NCBI GenBank assembly: GCA_903921785.1
Contig: CAIXRH010000053.1
Span: 1-64,000 of the forward strand
DNA from: an uncultured Pseudomonadota bacterium
GTDB taxonomy: Bacteria > Myxococcota_A > UBA796 > SXON01
Direction of reading: 5' to 3'
Length of the DNA stretch: 64,000 nucleotides
The notes beneath the pieces are model-generated. The model did no database searches and was not told the origin of the DNA. It was given only the letters and a program-made list of their open reading frames with translations. Both the position numbers and the translations under genes were made by a program. Positions 1 through 9,460 of this stretch are shown here, in pieces (the stretch's first letter is position 1; the number at the start of each line of letters is the position of its first letter).

Positions 1-26
1 CGCCGCTCCCCACCCCCACTCCCCAA

Positions 27-53
27 CCCCTCGCCCCCGGGTGGGGCGAGGGG
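27..53. terminator. GC-rich perfect hairpin, possible terminator
   Basis: The arms CCCCTCGCCCC (27-37) and GGGGCGAGGGG (43-53) form a perfect 11-bp stem with a 5-nt loop. No T-run follows, so intrinsic termination is not proven. It may end a gene lying to the left of the window. Bases 54-234 show nothing else that I recognise. Confidence 0.3.
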
Positions 54-234
54 CTCGCTTGCGGCCCCGGCCGCACGCGGTCGCCGCCTGGGCGCTCCGG
101 CCGTTGTATCGCCCGCCCCGCCCCGCCGACTTCCGCGGTCCGGCCCCATGCGGAGCCGGCGGCGCACGATTACGTCGGCGCTCGCCGGGACCGGACCCTC
201 GTCCGGAGGCCCTCGGCGAGCTTCGGAGCGCAGG

Positions 235-1506
235 ATGGCGGACGCGGTCGTGGTGGGCGGTGGCCTCGGGGCGGTGCGGGCGGCGGCGGCGCTGCGCGCG
301 GCGGGTCGCTCCGTGGTGCTCCTCCAGGAAGGTCCGCATGTGGCCGGGCGATCGTTCCCCGACGTGCCCGTCGGCACCGGATACGAACGGTTCACCCGGG
401 TGCCGCAGGGGTGGCGCCCGGTTGAAGGGGCCACCTCGGGCCTGTTCGTGGGCGGCACGTTGCACGCGCTGCCGCTGTCGCGGGCGGTGCTGCCGCGCCT
501 GTTTCCGGCGGCGCAGGTGGGCGCGGCGGTGGCGGCGTGGGGCCGGGCCCGCGGCCAGCGGGAGCTCGCGAAGCTCATCGGCGGCGGCAAGGAGTGCCGC
601 ACCTACCGCGACTGGATCGTCCAGCACTACGGGGAGCCGATCTACCATCGGTTGTTCCAGCCGTATGCCGAACGTCGGTTCGGGGATCCGCGCGGCGTCA
701 CGGCGAACGTGGCGCGCGCCGTGCACGGCGGGGCGCCGGAGGGCTACCTCGCCTGCCCGGCCGAGGGGCGCGCGGCGGAGCTGGTCGCGGGGTTGGCGGG
801 GGTGGAGGTGCGCACCAACGTCACGGTGACCGGTCTGGCCTCCGGCGTGGTCACCACGTCCGAAGGCGAAATCGAGGGCGACGTCTTCGTGGATCTCGCG
901 CCGGCTCGAGTGGTCGCGCTCCTCGGCGAGCGTGCACCGAACGGGGTCGCGGAGGAGGTGAGCTGGCTGCGGATGCGCCACGCGTTGGAGGTCACGCTCG
1001 AGGGCGGGGCGTCGCTGCCGTGGATCACCCACGACGTCGACGGCCCTGGGCAGGCGTTCCGGCTTGTCCGTCATGGGCTTTTCCCGGGGAGCGGTCACCT
1101 TCAGGGCACGGTCAGCGTGCAGATGTCGGTGGAGGCGAACGACCCGCTCTGGCTCGGGTCGGACGCCGAGGCGATCGACGCGGCGGTGCAGGCCGCGCGC
1201 GAGCTCGCGCCGGACGTCACCGGGGCGGGCGCGCGGGTGCAGCGTGTCGTGGACCATCACCCGGTGTGGGTGACGACGACGGCCGCGCGGATGCGCAGGT
1301 ATGTGCTCATGCTCTCGGACCTCAAGGTGGTCCCCGTCGGCCGCGCGGGGACGTACGCCACGCTCGCTGGAGAAGCCGAGGACAGCTACCTGGAAGCCGT
1401 GATCGGCCAGGCGGTGCCCGTGCGCGACGCGTTCCGCCGCCACGTGGAGCCGCCTGTCGTCGTCGATGAGGTCCGCGCCCACCTCACGGACTTCGCGGTC
1501 GACTGA
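235..1506 (+). CDS. FAD/NAD(P)-binding amine-oxidase-like oxidoreductase
   Basis: Probable FAD-dependent oxidoreductase of the protoporphyrinogen oxidase / phytoene desaturase / amine oxidase type, 423 aa. The N-terminus MADAVVVGGGLGAVRAAAAL carries the Rossmann GxGxxxxxxA dinucleotide motif directly after the start. It is followed by a strand ending in VVLLQEG, where an acidic residue would bind the adenosine ribose. The ATG at 235 is preferred over an in-frame ATG at 148: it has GGAG six bases upstream, and the 29 upstream codons encode Arg/Ser-rich sequence without family character. The substrate cannot be inferred. The gene stands alone, with dispersed-repeat copy A just behind its stop. 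The family is fairly secure and the reaction is unknown. Confidence 0.6.
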   Translation: MADAVVVGGGLGAVRAAAALRAAGRSVVLLQEGPHVAGRSFPDVPVGTGYERFTRVPQGWRPVEGATSGLFVGGTLHALPLSRAVLPRLFPAAQVGAAVAAWGRARGQRELAKLIGGGKECRTYRDWIVQHYGEPIYHRLFQPYAERRFGDPRGVTANVARAVHGGAPEGYLACPAEGRAAELVAGLAGVEVRTNVTVTGLASGVVTTSEGEIEGDVFVDLAPARVVALLGERAPNGVAEEVSWLRMRHALEVTLEGGASLPWITHDVDGPGQAFRLVRHGLFPGSGHLQGTVSVQMSVEANDPLWLGSDAEAIDAAVQAARELAPDVTGAGARVQRVVDHHPVWVTTTAARMRRYVLMLSDLKVVPVGRAGTYATLAGEAEDSYLEAVIGQAVPVRDAFRRHVEPPVVVDEVRAHLTDFAVD

Positions 1507-1520
1507 GCGGTACGGGCGCC

Positions 1521-1600
1521 CGCCCGGCCATTCTCGCCGCGGCGGCTCCTCGACCGCCGACGTCGGCTGGGGGGAAGGTCGGTTCGGCTGGGCTCCAGCC
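1521..1600 (+). repeat. Dispersed intergenic repeat, copy A
   Basis: The conserved core lies at 1528-1562: CCATTCTCGCC, a short variable spacer, then TCCTCGACCGCCGACG. Its right flank is G-rich and contains a small hairpin, GGCTGG-GCT-CCAGCC (1586-1600). The same core is found near 43.4, 50.4, 53.9 and 63.8 kb, each time just after a stop codon. Here it starts 21 bp after the stop at 1506. Confidence 0.75.
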
Positions 1601-1683
1601 CTTCGGCCTCCCTCCGGAAGCCGCGGGTGGTTTTCGCGATCGAACCCGCCCCGGCGCGGCTATGGTGGGGCCGCGAGGTTCGG

Positions 1684-3729
1684 ATGAAGCGGTGGACGTT
1701 TGGCATGTTGCTCGGCCTTGGCGCGTGCGCCACGGCGCCCACCGACAGCGGCGGCACCGACTGGGCCTGCACGCTCGATCCCGAGAGTGATCCGGACTTC
1801 GCCACGCAGCTCGGCTGCAAGGCGGACTACGATCTCGTCGCGAGCGTGCCGTCGGATTCGAGCATCCCCGGCGCCACCTCGGTGAAGACCGTGGTCGACC
1901 GGCTCGACAGCGACAACCTCTACTTCCAGAACTCCAAGCGCTACTGCATCCACTGGGAGTTCGCGTCGACGCACCTCAGCGGGGGTGGGCTGCCGATCGT
2001 CCCCGAGATGAGCCAGTTCAACACCACGGAGTATTACAGCCCCGACCGACGGTTCATCCTCGGTGCGCTCTCCTACTACGAGGGCGCGAATCAGTGGGTC
2101 TACGAGATCTCGCCGTACGACACCGCCGACGCCGACATGATCACCACCGCGTTCCGGAAGATCCGCGAGAACGTCTGGATCGGGGACAAACTCTCGTTCC
2201 ACCCCACGAGCGCCTCGGTGGAGACGGTCGCGGCCGGCCTCCCGGCCGACATCCCGGTCTTGAGCACCGACGACCTGTACGCCGGCATCGACTACCAGCC
2301 GCTCAACCCCGGCACCAGCACCGGCTTGTTGAGCTTCCACACCGCGGATGAGGTGGACGGGGGGTACACGCCCTACCGGGAGATCGTGGTGCTCGACGAG
2401 GTGCCGAACGACATCTCCATCGTCGCCGGCATCATCACCTCCACCTTCCAGACGCCGCTGGCGCACATCAACGTGCTCTCCGTGAACCGGGGAACGCCGA
2501 ACATGGCGCTTCGTGGCGCGCAGGACCTCGAGGAGCTCAAGGCCCTCGATGGCAAGTGGGTCGAACTCACGGTCGGCTCTTTTGACTGGGAGGTCCACGA
2601 GATCACCAGCACCGAGGCGGACGCCTGGTGGGAGGCCAACAAGCCCGACCCCATCGTCGTGCAGCCGATGGACCTCGCCGTCACCGACCTTCGCAACACC
2701 GACTCGATCCTCGACCTGGAGAGCACCGAGTTGGGGGACGCGATCTCCAGCGCGATCCCCGCGTTCGGGGCCAAGGCCACCAACTACGGGGCGCTCACCG
2801 AGGCGGCGGAGCTCGGCAACCCCATCCCGATCCAGCCCGGCTTCGCCATCCCCATGTACTACTACAACCAGTTCATGGAGGACAACGGCCTCTGGGCGCG
2901 GATGGACGAGCTGATGGCCGACCCCCAGTGGTCCGACCCGACCTTCCGGGAGACGGCGTTGGAGGCGTTCAAGGACGAGCTGCGCGCCAAGCCTGTCCGC
3001 CAGGAGGTGGTGGACGCCGTCATCGCCCGTGCCGCCGAGCTGTTCCCGGGGGAGAGCATCCGCTTCCGCTCCTCCACGAACTCCGAGGACCTCGGGAAGT
3101 TCACGGGGGCCGGGCTCTACAATTCCGAGACCGGGGACCCCTCCATCCCCGGAGACGACAAGGACAGCGTGGCCTGGGCCATGAAGAAGGTGTGGTCGCA
3201 GGTGTGGAACCCCCGCGCCTACGAAGAGCGCAACTACTACTCGATGAACCACCTCGACGTGGGGATGGCGCTGCTCGTGCACGCCAACTTCCCCGACGAG
3301 GAGGCCAACGGAGTGGCGATCACCAACAACCCGTTTGATTCATCTGGCCTCGAACCGGCCTTCTACGTGAACGCCCAGGAGGGCACGACGGACGTGGTCT
3401 CGCCGGAGCCGGGGCTCTTGCCCGACGCCTACCTCCACTACTTCCACGATCCGGGCGAGCCGATCGTGTACATCCAGCACAGCACGATCGTCCCCGCGGG
3501 CGAGACCGTGCTCACTCGCACCGAGTCTCACGACCTCGGCGTGGCGTTGGACGCGATCCACACCTTCTTCCAGCCTGCCTACGGCGAGACCAACGACTGG
3601 TACGCGATGGACGTGGAGTGGAAGTTCGACGACAAGTACACGCCGGGTACGCCGACGGTCTGGATCAAGCAGGCGCGCCCGTTCCCGGGGTGGACGAGCG
3701 ACGCGACGGGAACGTGCGTCAGCGAGTGA
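1684..3729 (+). CDS. Lipoprotein with PEP/pyruvate-binding (PPDK-like) domain
   Basis: Predicted secreted lipoprotein, 681 aa. The signal peptide MKRWTFGMLLGLGAC ends in a lipobox with Cys15. Around residues 260-280 the sequence LAHINVLSVNRGTPNMA resembles the swivelling phosphohistidine segment of PEP-utilising enzymes. From about residue 360 to the end it resembles the pyruvate phosphate dikinase PEP/pyruvate-binding domain: FGAKATNYGAL, then IRFRSSTNSEDL, then VGMALLVHANF and GVAITNNPF. The order, swivel before nucleotide/pyruvate-binding region, is reversed compared with classical PPDK. An enzyme of central metabolism would not be exported as a lipoprotein, so the true substrate is open. 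A TATGGT hexamer at 1661-1666 could be the -10 element. Confidence 0.6.
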   Translation: MKRWTFGMLLGLGACATAPTDSGGTDWACTLDPESDPDFATQLGCKADYDLVASVPSDSSIPGATSVKTVVDRLDSDNLYFQNSKRYCIHWEFASTHLSGGGLPIVPEMSQFNTTEYYSPDRRFILGALSYYEGANQWVYEISPYDTADADMITTAFRKIRENVWIGDKLSFHPTSASVETVAAGLPADIPVLSTDDLYAGIDYQPLNPGTSTGLLSFHTADEVDGGYTPYREIVVLDEVPNDISIVAGIITSTFQTPLAHINVLSVNRGTPNMALRGAQDLEELKALDGKWVELTVGSFDWEVHEITSTEADAWWEANKPDPIVVQPMDLAVTDLRNTDSILDLESTELGDAISSAIPAFGAKATNYGALTEAAELGNPIPIQPGFAIPMYYYNQFMEDNGLWARMDELMADPQWSDPTFRETALEAFKDELRAKPVRQEVVDAVIARAAELFPGESIRFRSSTNSEDLGKFTGAGLYNSETGDPSIPGDDKDSVAWAMKKVWSQVWNPRAYEERNYYSMNHLDVGMALLVHANFPDEEANGVAITNNPFDSSGLEPAFYVNAQEGTTDVVSPEPGLLPDAYLHYFHDPGEPIVYIQHSTIVPAGETVLTRTESHDLGVALDAIHTFFQPAYGETNDWYAMDVEWKFDDKYTPGTPTVWIKQARPFPGWTSDATGTCVSE

Positions 3730-3750
3730 GGGTGGGCGGGAGCAAGCGGG

Positions 3751-4203
3751 TCAGTGGGTGACGAGCACCGGCACCGAAGCCCGCGCGACCACCCGCTCGG
3801 TGACGCTCCCGAGCAGCAGGTGCGGGAGCCCCGTGCGCCCGACCGTGCCGATGACGATGAGATCGGCCCCGATCTCCTTCGTCGCTTCGAGGATGACCTC
3901 CTCGATCGTGCCGGGGCGGACCAGGGTGGACCAGGTGACGTCCTCGGGGATCTCCTCCCCGGCGACACGACGGAGCTGGTGCGCCGCGTTCCCTTCGATC
4001 TCGGCCTGGTACCGGATCATCAAATCGGTGTCGAGCGCGGCCCAGCCGGAGATGTCGGCCGCGAGCGGCGCCACGGGGGGCGCCACGACGTGCACCACCG
4101 TGATCCGCGCGCGCCCGTGGCGCGCGAGCTTCACGGCGAGGCGGAGCGCGCGGACGGAGGGGGCCGAGAAATCGATGGGGACGAGCAGATGGGAGAAGTT
4201 CAT
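3751..4203 (-). CDS. Universal stress protein (UspA family)
   Basis: A 150-aa single-domain Usp. The N-terminal strand MNFSHLLVPIDFS carries the nucleotide-site Asp, and the C-terminal GTVGRTGLPHLLLGSVTERV matches the G-x2-G-x9-G-(S/T) ATP-binding signature, so this is probably an ATP-binding Usp. Length is typical of the family. The ATG is preceded by GGAGG at good spacing. The gene converges on the lipoprotein gene to its left (21-bp gap). These small cytoplasmic proteins usually support survival under stress; nothing here identifies the partner. Confidence 0.85.
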   Translation of the reverse strand: MNFSHLLVPIDFSAPSVRALRLAVKLARHGRARITVVHVVAPPVAPLAADISGWAALDTDLMIRYQAEIEGNAAHQLRRVAGEEIPEDVTWSTLVRPGTIEEVILEATKEIGADLIVIGTVGRTGLPHLLLGSVTERVVARASVPVLVTH

Positions 4204-4364
4204 CGGACCTCCAATGCCTCACCAAGGTAAGCACGCGCCGTGCCAGGAGTGGGGGCGCGAAGCGCCGCGGGACACGCCGGGTGTCCGGCCTCGGGTCGCG
4301 TCGGAAGGCACACGTTGGAGGAAATCCAACAGGGGGGCGTGGCCGCCCACCCGGTCCGATCGGG

Positions 4365-4370
4365 TAGGAT
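4365..4370 (+). promoter_or_regulatory. -10-like TAnnnT before leaderless cyclase gene
   Basis: TAGGAT lies 7 nt before the ATG at 4378. With transcription starting about 7 nt after a -10 box, the mRNA would begin at or next to the start codon. No clear -35 box is seen. Confidence 0.4.
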
Positions 4371-4377
4371 GTCCGGG

Positions 4378-6213
4378 ATGACCCCCTGGCCTGAGGGATC
4401 GCCTGACCCGCTCTCGGGGACGGCCGCCGAACGCTTCCACATCGAGGGGCCGGTGACGACCGTCGAGCGCGCCTGGCGCCTCCTCGGCGACACCGACTGG
4501 ATGAACCGCGCCGGCGGCAACGGCCAGGTCCTGTCGATGGCGATCGAGCCCCAGCCGGACGGGTTTCCGCTCCTGGTGGGCGAGATGGCCGGGCCGCTCG
4601 GGCTCCGGCTCGCGTTCTCCGAGGTGTGGTCGAGCTGGGTGAATGGTCGGTTTTTCCGTCAAGTTCGCGATCTCGTCTCCCCCCTGGTGGCGCGGAGCGA
4701 CTACCGCGCGGAGCTGGTGCCGGTGCCCGGTGGGGTGAAGCCGGTGGTGGACATGGAGCTCACGGGGCCCGGGTGGGGAGCCATGCTCCGTCGTGGGCTC
4801 TCCCTCAACGGCATGCAGCGGCGCTGGGAGGCGACGCTCGCCCACCTCGCCGACCCGCTCCCCCGGGACGACGAGGCCGGTCGGACGCTCGGCGCCGAGG
4901 CGCAGGCTGCCCTGGGTCGGTGGTCGCGCGCCGCGGACAGCGCGCTCGTCGGGCGGTTCAGCGAGCTGTACCGCGCCGGACGCCCCACCGACCTCTCCCG
5001 GATGCGGGCGTTCGTGCTCGCGGATCGTTGGGGACTCCCCCGCGAGTCCGTCCTGGAGGCGCTGCTCGCCGGGGTGGACGCGGGCGCGGCCGAGCTGTTC
5101 TGGTCTGTCCGCTGCGCCCGATGCTACGGGCAGGTCGCGGGGGGACGGTTGCTCTCGGACGTCGCGGATCACGCGGACTGCCCGGCCTGCGGGGTGCGCA
5201 CCGAGACCGATCTCGGCGCCAACGTCGAGGTCCTGTTCGCGCCGCACCCCAGCGTGGTGCCCGAGCTCGACGTGAACTTCTGCACCATCTTTCCCGCCAA
5301 GGCGCCGTCGCAGTACGCCGTGCTCACCCTTGCGCCAGGGCAGCGCGTGCAGACCGTCGTCGGCGTCCCGCACGGCGAGTGGCGACTGGGGCCGGGCGGC
5401 GGCGTCGCGGACCTGGAGATCACGGCGGGAGCAGGCCCCGGCGAGGCTGTGGAGTGGCGACCTGGCGTGGGCGGCCACGTGGCCGTGCGCGCAGGGGAGG
5501 TCGCGCTGGACGTCCAGAACGGCGCCGAACGCCGCGCCCGGGTGTACCTAACGCAGGTCGGCGGAGCACTTCCGGCGGTGCTGGCGACGATGCTCACCAC
5601 CAACGACACGTTCCGGCGGCGCCTCGGCCACCAGGTGCTCGCCTCCGATCTCCGGGTGGGCGTGCGCAGCGTCACGCTGTTGTTCACCGACCTCTCTGGC
5701 AGCACGGCGATGTACGAAGAGCTGGGCGACGCCCAGGCTTTCGCCGTGGTCCGGGACCACTTCGTGCTCCTTCGTGAGGCCGCGGCCGCGCACGGCGGCA
5801 CCGTGGTCAAGACCATCGGCGACGCGGTGATGGCCGCGTTCTTCGAGACGCCCGAGGCGATCGCTGCGGCGTTGGAGATGCAGCGTGGATTCACGGCCTG
5901 GGTGAGCACGCTCGGCCTCGCCCACCCGCCGTCGCTGAAGGTGGGCTTGCACGTCGGGTCAGCGCTCGCGGTGCATACCGACGCCGCGGGGCTCGACTAC
6001 TTCGGGGGCACGGTGAACCTCGCGGCCCGGGCGCAGGGTGCGGCGGAAGCGGGGGAGGTGGTGTTCACGGAGGCCGTGCGCGCTGAGCCGCGGGCGATGG
6101 CGCTCCTCGACGAGGCAGGGCTGGTGCCGGCGCCGATCGAGCGCACGCTCAAGGGGATCGGGGAGGTGCGGCTGTGGCGGGTCGCGGCCGCTCAGAACGA
6201 CGTTCCCGCCTGA
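4378..6213 (+). CDS. Class III adenylate/guanylate cyclase with DUF5939-like N-terminus
   Basis: A 611-aa soluble cyclase. Residues 1-200 look like an SRPBCC/START-like fold, followed by a four-Cys zinc ribbon (C246-x2-C249...C268-x2-C271) and a beta-rich region, an arrangement resembling the DUF5939 part of bacterial cyclases. The catalytic domain is about 420-600. LLFTDLSGST supplies metal-binding D438 and KTIGDAVMAAF supplies D482; LKVGLHVGSALA and the NLAARAQ segment follow, as in class III cyclases. It should make cAMP or cGMP; I cannot assign the base. Start: the ATG at 4378 follows TAGGAT by 7 nt, whereas the ATG at 4369 would overlap that box. The 3' end overlaps the convergent gene by 22 bp. 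Confidence 0.8.
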   Translation: MTPWPEGSPDPLSGTAAERFHIEGPVTTVERAWRLLGDTDWMNRAGGNGQVLSMAIEPQPDGFPLLVGEMAGPLGLRLAFSEVWSSWVNGRFFRQVRDLVSPLVARSDYRAELVPVPGGVKPVVDMELTGPGWGAMLRRGLSLNGMQRRWEATLAHLADPLPRDDEAGRTLGAEAQAALGRWSRAADSALVGRFSELYRAGRPTDLSRMRAFVLADRWGLPRESVLEALLAGVDAGAAELFWSVRCARCYGQVAGGRLLSDVADHADCPACGVRTETDLGANVEVLFAPHPSVVPELDVNFCTIFPAKAPSQYAVLTLAPGQRVQTVVGVPHGEWRLGPGGGVADLEITAGAGPGEAVEWRPGVGGHVAVRAGEVALDVQNGAERRARVYLTQVGGALPAVLATMLTTNDTFRRRLGHQVLASDLRVGVRSVTLLFTDLSGSTAMYEELGDAQAFAVVRDHFVLLREAAAAHGGTVVKTIGDAVMAAFFETPEAIAAALEMQRGFTAWVSTLGLAHPPSLKVGLHVGSALAVHTDAAGLDYFGGTVNLAARAQGAAEAGEVVFTEAVRAEPRAMALLDEAGLVPAPIERTLKGIGEVRLWRVAAAQNDVPA

Positions 6214-9200
6214 GCATACAGGGCGTCGATGCTGCCGAAGGGGATGCCGTCCCCGAGCACCGAGAACGCGTAGCCGAGCCGGCCGTACAGCCCCATGCCG
6301 TAGAACGCGATGGCCGAGAAGCGGAGCTCGGCGCCGACGCCGAGCAGGGAGTTGCCGATCGCGGCGTCGGCCGGGTCGTCCCAGGCGTTTCCGGCGTCCA
6401 CGATCACGGCGCCGCTGACGTTGCGCATGAAGAACGGGAGGGTGCCCACCCCCCGGTCGACCTGCCAGACGGGGAAGCGGTACTCCCCGCTGGCGAGCCA
6501 GAAGGTCTCGCCGTCGCGGGTGCCCGGGTAGAAGCCGCGCAACGAACGCCATTCTTCCGGAATCACGGTGATCCCGTTCTCGGAGAAGCTGCCGCCGAGG
6601 CGGAAGCTGCCGTAGCGGAAGGTGCTGCCGAGGGAGAGGCCCCCCGAGAGCTTCCACGCGAAGACATGATTGGCCGCCCACGGCGCCTGCACGTACTCTC
6701 GCCACTCCCCGCTGAGCTGGAGCTGGTCGAACGGCTGGAGCTGGTTCTGCTCGTCGTAGGCCTGGCTTCCCAGCCACGAAGCGGTGTACTCCACGCCGAA
6801 GCCGAGGACGCGCGCCTTCTCCGGGGAGATCGAGAGCGGGTAGGCCTCGCCGTCCCCGCGGGACCAGCCAAGCTGCAGCGTGCTGAAGAAGCCGCGCGTG
6901 GGCAGGCCGGCGTAGTACACGTCCGCGGGGAGGGCATCCTTGCTTTCCCGGAGCTCCCCCCGCCAGCCGCCGCTGAGGCTGGAGTGTTCGTCGAGGGGGT
7001 AGTAGCCGGAGAGGGCGCCCCGGACGCGGTGGTCCCAGTAGCGTTGATCGGTGTGTTCGATGCCGGGGATCCACGCGCCGCCGTCCTTCGGGGGGGTGGA
7101 GTAGGTGGAGACGGTGCCGTAGGGGGAGACGTAGGTGCTCACCGAGGCGCCGAAGACCGGCCGGTACTTGTTCAGGGTGAAGCTGGCCCCGCCGCCGAGG
7201 AAGTTCGCGTCGGTACGCCAGGTGGCGTAGCCGGAGTACCCGTACTGGCGGAGCACATCCACCCCGCCGGTGTACGCACTAAGGTACAACCCGTAGTTCT
7301 CGCCCGTGGTGGTCAGCAGGGTGCCGGGTACCCAGTATCGGGGCGGCAACAGCGAGGGGAGGGGGTTGTACGGGCCGATCCGGGGATCGGGGGCGGCGGG
7401 GGCCGGCGTGGCGGGTGTGGCGGGTGTGGGCGCCGCGACCGCCGGTGCGGGCGCGGCGCCCACAGGGGCCGGAGCGCTGGCAGAATCGCTCGTCGCCTTG
7501 TCCGGCTCCGCCCCGTCGTTCGGGCGGGGGCGGTCGCCGGGAGGCCGCCGGGCATCCCGGTGCGCGTGGGCCTTCGCCTCCCGCGCCAGCTTCGCCTCCG
7601 CCTTCGCCGCCGCCTTCGCCCGGCGTTCGTCTCGGGCCTCCCGCCCGGCGACACGCTCCGGCTCCTTGCCCGATCGCACCCGAGGATCGAGGGGAGGGAG
7701 CTGGGCAAGCGCGGGCTCATCCTCCTCAAGCCTGGGGAGCTCCCCGAGGTCCTTCCAGGTGTCTCGGTCGAGCGTCACGGTGGCGACCCGCGTGCCGCCG
7801 CCCGTGTACGTCTCGACCGCGAGCGTGTGTCCGTCGGGGCTCGGGCTGGGGGCGAACGCCCCGATCACCACGTTGGTGACGCGGTAGAGGTGCCCGTCGG
7901 TGAAGTCCACCGCGTACACGTTGGGGACGCCGCTCCGGTCGCTCGCAAAGTAGAGGATGGAGCCGTCCGGCGACCACGCCGGCTGGAAGTCCAGGGCGGT
8001 GTCCCAGGTCAGGCGGCGCCAGGGTTTGCCGCTGGCCGTGTACAGCCAGAGGTCCCGCTGGCCGGCGGTCCACACGCTCACGGCGATGCGGGAGCCGTCC
8101 GGAGAGAAGCGCGGCGTCGACAGCTGGGTGTTGTCGGTGTTCGCGGTGAGCGGGAGCAGCCGCTGGTCGATCGTCAGCTCGGCCAGCTGGTTCTGCTGCA
8201 GCTCGTTGGTGATGCAGACAACCCGGGTGCCATCCGGGGAGAAGGTCGCGTCGCGCGCCCGCTTCCCGGTCGTGAGCGAGCGGGTGGAGTCGGTGGCCGG
8301 AGTGTAAAGGGAGACGTCGTCGACGACCGAGTACAGGTCCTGCACGTGGGAGGTCGTGTAGAGAAAGGCCTCGCCGTCGTTTCGCCACTGGATGTCGTCC
8401 GCGAACTTGCCCTTGTCGGCGATGCGGGGGCGGGCCTCGCCGGCGGGGACTCGCCAGAGTGCGTTGCCGCGGGCAGGATCGGCGCAGCTATACCAGAGGT
8501 CCCCGGTGACGGGGTTGAAGCTCGGCGGTCCGCAGGAGCGACCGGGATCGCCCACCAGGCGCAGCGGGGTCTCCCCCTCGGCCTGGATCGCCGACGCCTG
8601 CGCGGTGTATCGCCGGGTCAACTCCGCCTTCCACTCCTTGTAGAGTGTGACGAAGTCGGCTCCGAAGGTCCGCTTCGCGGGGAGGATGAAGGGCACGCTC
8701 GCGCCGTAGCGGTGCACCCACTCCGTCCACTTGTCGGTGCCGCGGGTGTCGGCGATGTACTGGATGAAGTCCTGCCCGAAGAGGTAGCGGAGGTTCCCCG
8801 AAGGAGGCAGGGCCTGGAGGCCGTCGAGGTTTCCGAGCGGGGGGAAGGCGTCGTCGAGCACGGCGGCGCGCTTGACCATGTCCACCATCGGAGAGCGGCC
8901 GCGTCCACCGGCGGTGTACCGGGTCTCTTCGAAGGTGGCGAGGCCCTCGATGGTCCAGAGTGGCGCCACCTGGTGGGTGGAGATCAGCGAGCCCATGAGC
9001 CAGCGGGCCACCCGCGGCAGCCCTTCCACCGTGTCGATGTGGAGGATGTGGGTGAGCTCGTGGGTGATGATCGCCTCGTTCCAGTCCTCGTAGAGGCCGA
9101 GGGTGGAGTCTCCCGTGGGGTTGGTCACGTAGATGGTGATGACGTCGGTCGGGACGGTCTGCGCCATGCCGTTGGCGACGTCGGTCCAGTCGACGAGCAC

Positions 9201-9410
9201 CACGTCGACCGGTCGCGGGCGCGTACTCCCCAGCTCCACGGTGAGGGTGCGATAGGCATCCTCGGCCGCTACCGCCATCTCTTCGGCGATCTGCTCTTCG
9301 CCGTCGTGGAAGGTGATGTTGAAGTGCTCCGTGTGGAGCGTGCGCCACCGGAGGTCGGGGTCCCAGGAGGCGGCGAGAGCGGGGGCCACCAGGGCCCAGG
9401 TCAGCAGCAC
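6192..9410 (-). CDS. Outer-membrane zincin / beta-propeller / beta-barrel fusion protein
   Basis: 1072 aa from a GTG start, with a signal peptide (LLTWALVAPALAA). Residues 15-270 resemble a peptidase-MA-like zincin with the zinc motif HELTHILH and a downstream Trp-Thr-Ile-Glu-Gly that may provide the third ligand. Residues about 290-590 are WD40-like/TolB-type propeller blades (FSPDGTRV, FSPDGSRI, WSPDGSILYFASD, PSPDGHTLAVE). A Lys/Arg/Ala-rich, then Ala/Pro-rich linker follows (about 600-700). The last 370 residues resemble the bacterial surface antigen (Omp85/BamA-like) barrel and end in Phe, as outer-membrane proteins do. I infer an outer-membrane protein with a periplasmic or surface protease and propeller. 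Only 50 bp separate it from the divergent MCE gene. Confidence 0.75.
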   Translation of the reverse strand: MLLTWALVAPALAASWDPDLRWRTLHTEHFNITFHDGEEQIAEEMAVAAEDAYRTLTVELGSTRPRPVDVVLVDWTDVANGMAQTVPTDVITIYVTNPTGDSTLGLYEDWNEAIITHELTHILHIDTVEGLPRVARWLMGSLISTHQVAPLWTIEGLATFEETRYTAGGRGRSPMVDMVKRAAVLDDAFPPLGNLDGLQALPPSGNLRYLFGQDFIQYIADTRGTDKWTEWVHRYGASVPFILPAKRTFGADFVTLYKEWKAELTRRYTAQASAIQAEGETPLRLVGDPGRSCGPPSFNPVTGDLWYSCADPARGNALWRVPAGEARPRIADKGKFADDIQWRNDGEAFLYTTSHVQDLYSVVDDVSLYTPATDSTRSLTTGKRARDATFSPDGTRVVCITNELQQNQLAELTIDQRLLPLTANTDNTQLSTPRFSPDGSRIAVSVWTAGQRDLWLYTASGKPWRRLTWDTALDFQPAWSPDGSILYFASDRSGVPNVYAVDFTDGHLYRVTNVVIGAFAPSPSPDGHTLAVETYTGGGTRVATVTLDRDTWKDLGELPRLEEDEPALAQLPPLDPRVRSGKEPERVAGREARDERRAKAAAKAEAKLAREAKAHAHRDARRPPGDRPRPNDGAEPDKATSDSASAPAPVGAAPAPAVAAPTPATPATPAPAAPDPRIGPYNPLPSLLPPRYWVPGTLLTTTGENYGLYLSAYTGGVDVLRQYGYSGYATWRTDANFLGGGASFTLNKYRPVFGASVSTYVSPYGTVSTYSTPPKDGGAWIPGIEHTDQRYWDHRVRGALSGYYPLDEHSSLSGGWRGELRESKDALPADVYYAGLPTRGFFSTLQLGWSRGDGEAYPLSISPEKARVLGFGVEYTASWLGSQAYDEQNQLQPFDQLQLSGEWREYVQAPWAANHVFAWKLSGGLSLGSTFRYGSFRLGGSFSENGITVIPEEWRSLRGFYPGTRDGETFWLASGEYRFPVWQVDRGVGTLPFFMRNVSGAVIVDAGNAWDDPADAAIGNSLLGVGAELRFSAIAFYGMGLYGRLGYAFSVLGDGIPFGSIDALYAQAGTSF

Positions 9411-9460
9411 GGGTCGCTCGTATCCGGAATCGGAGCGGCCGGATATGCTGCGCGCGCTTC

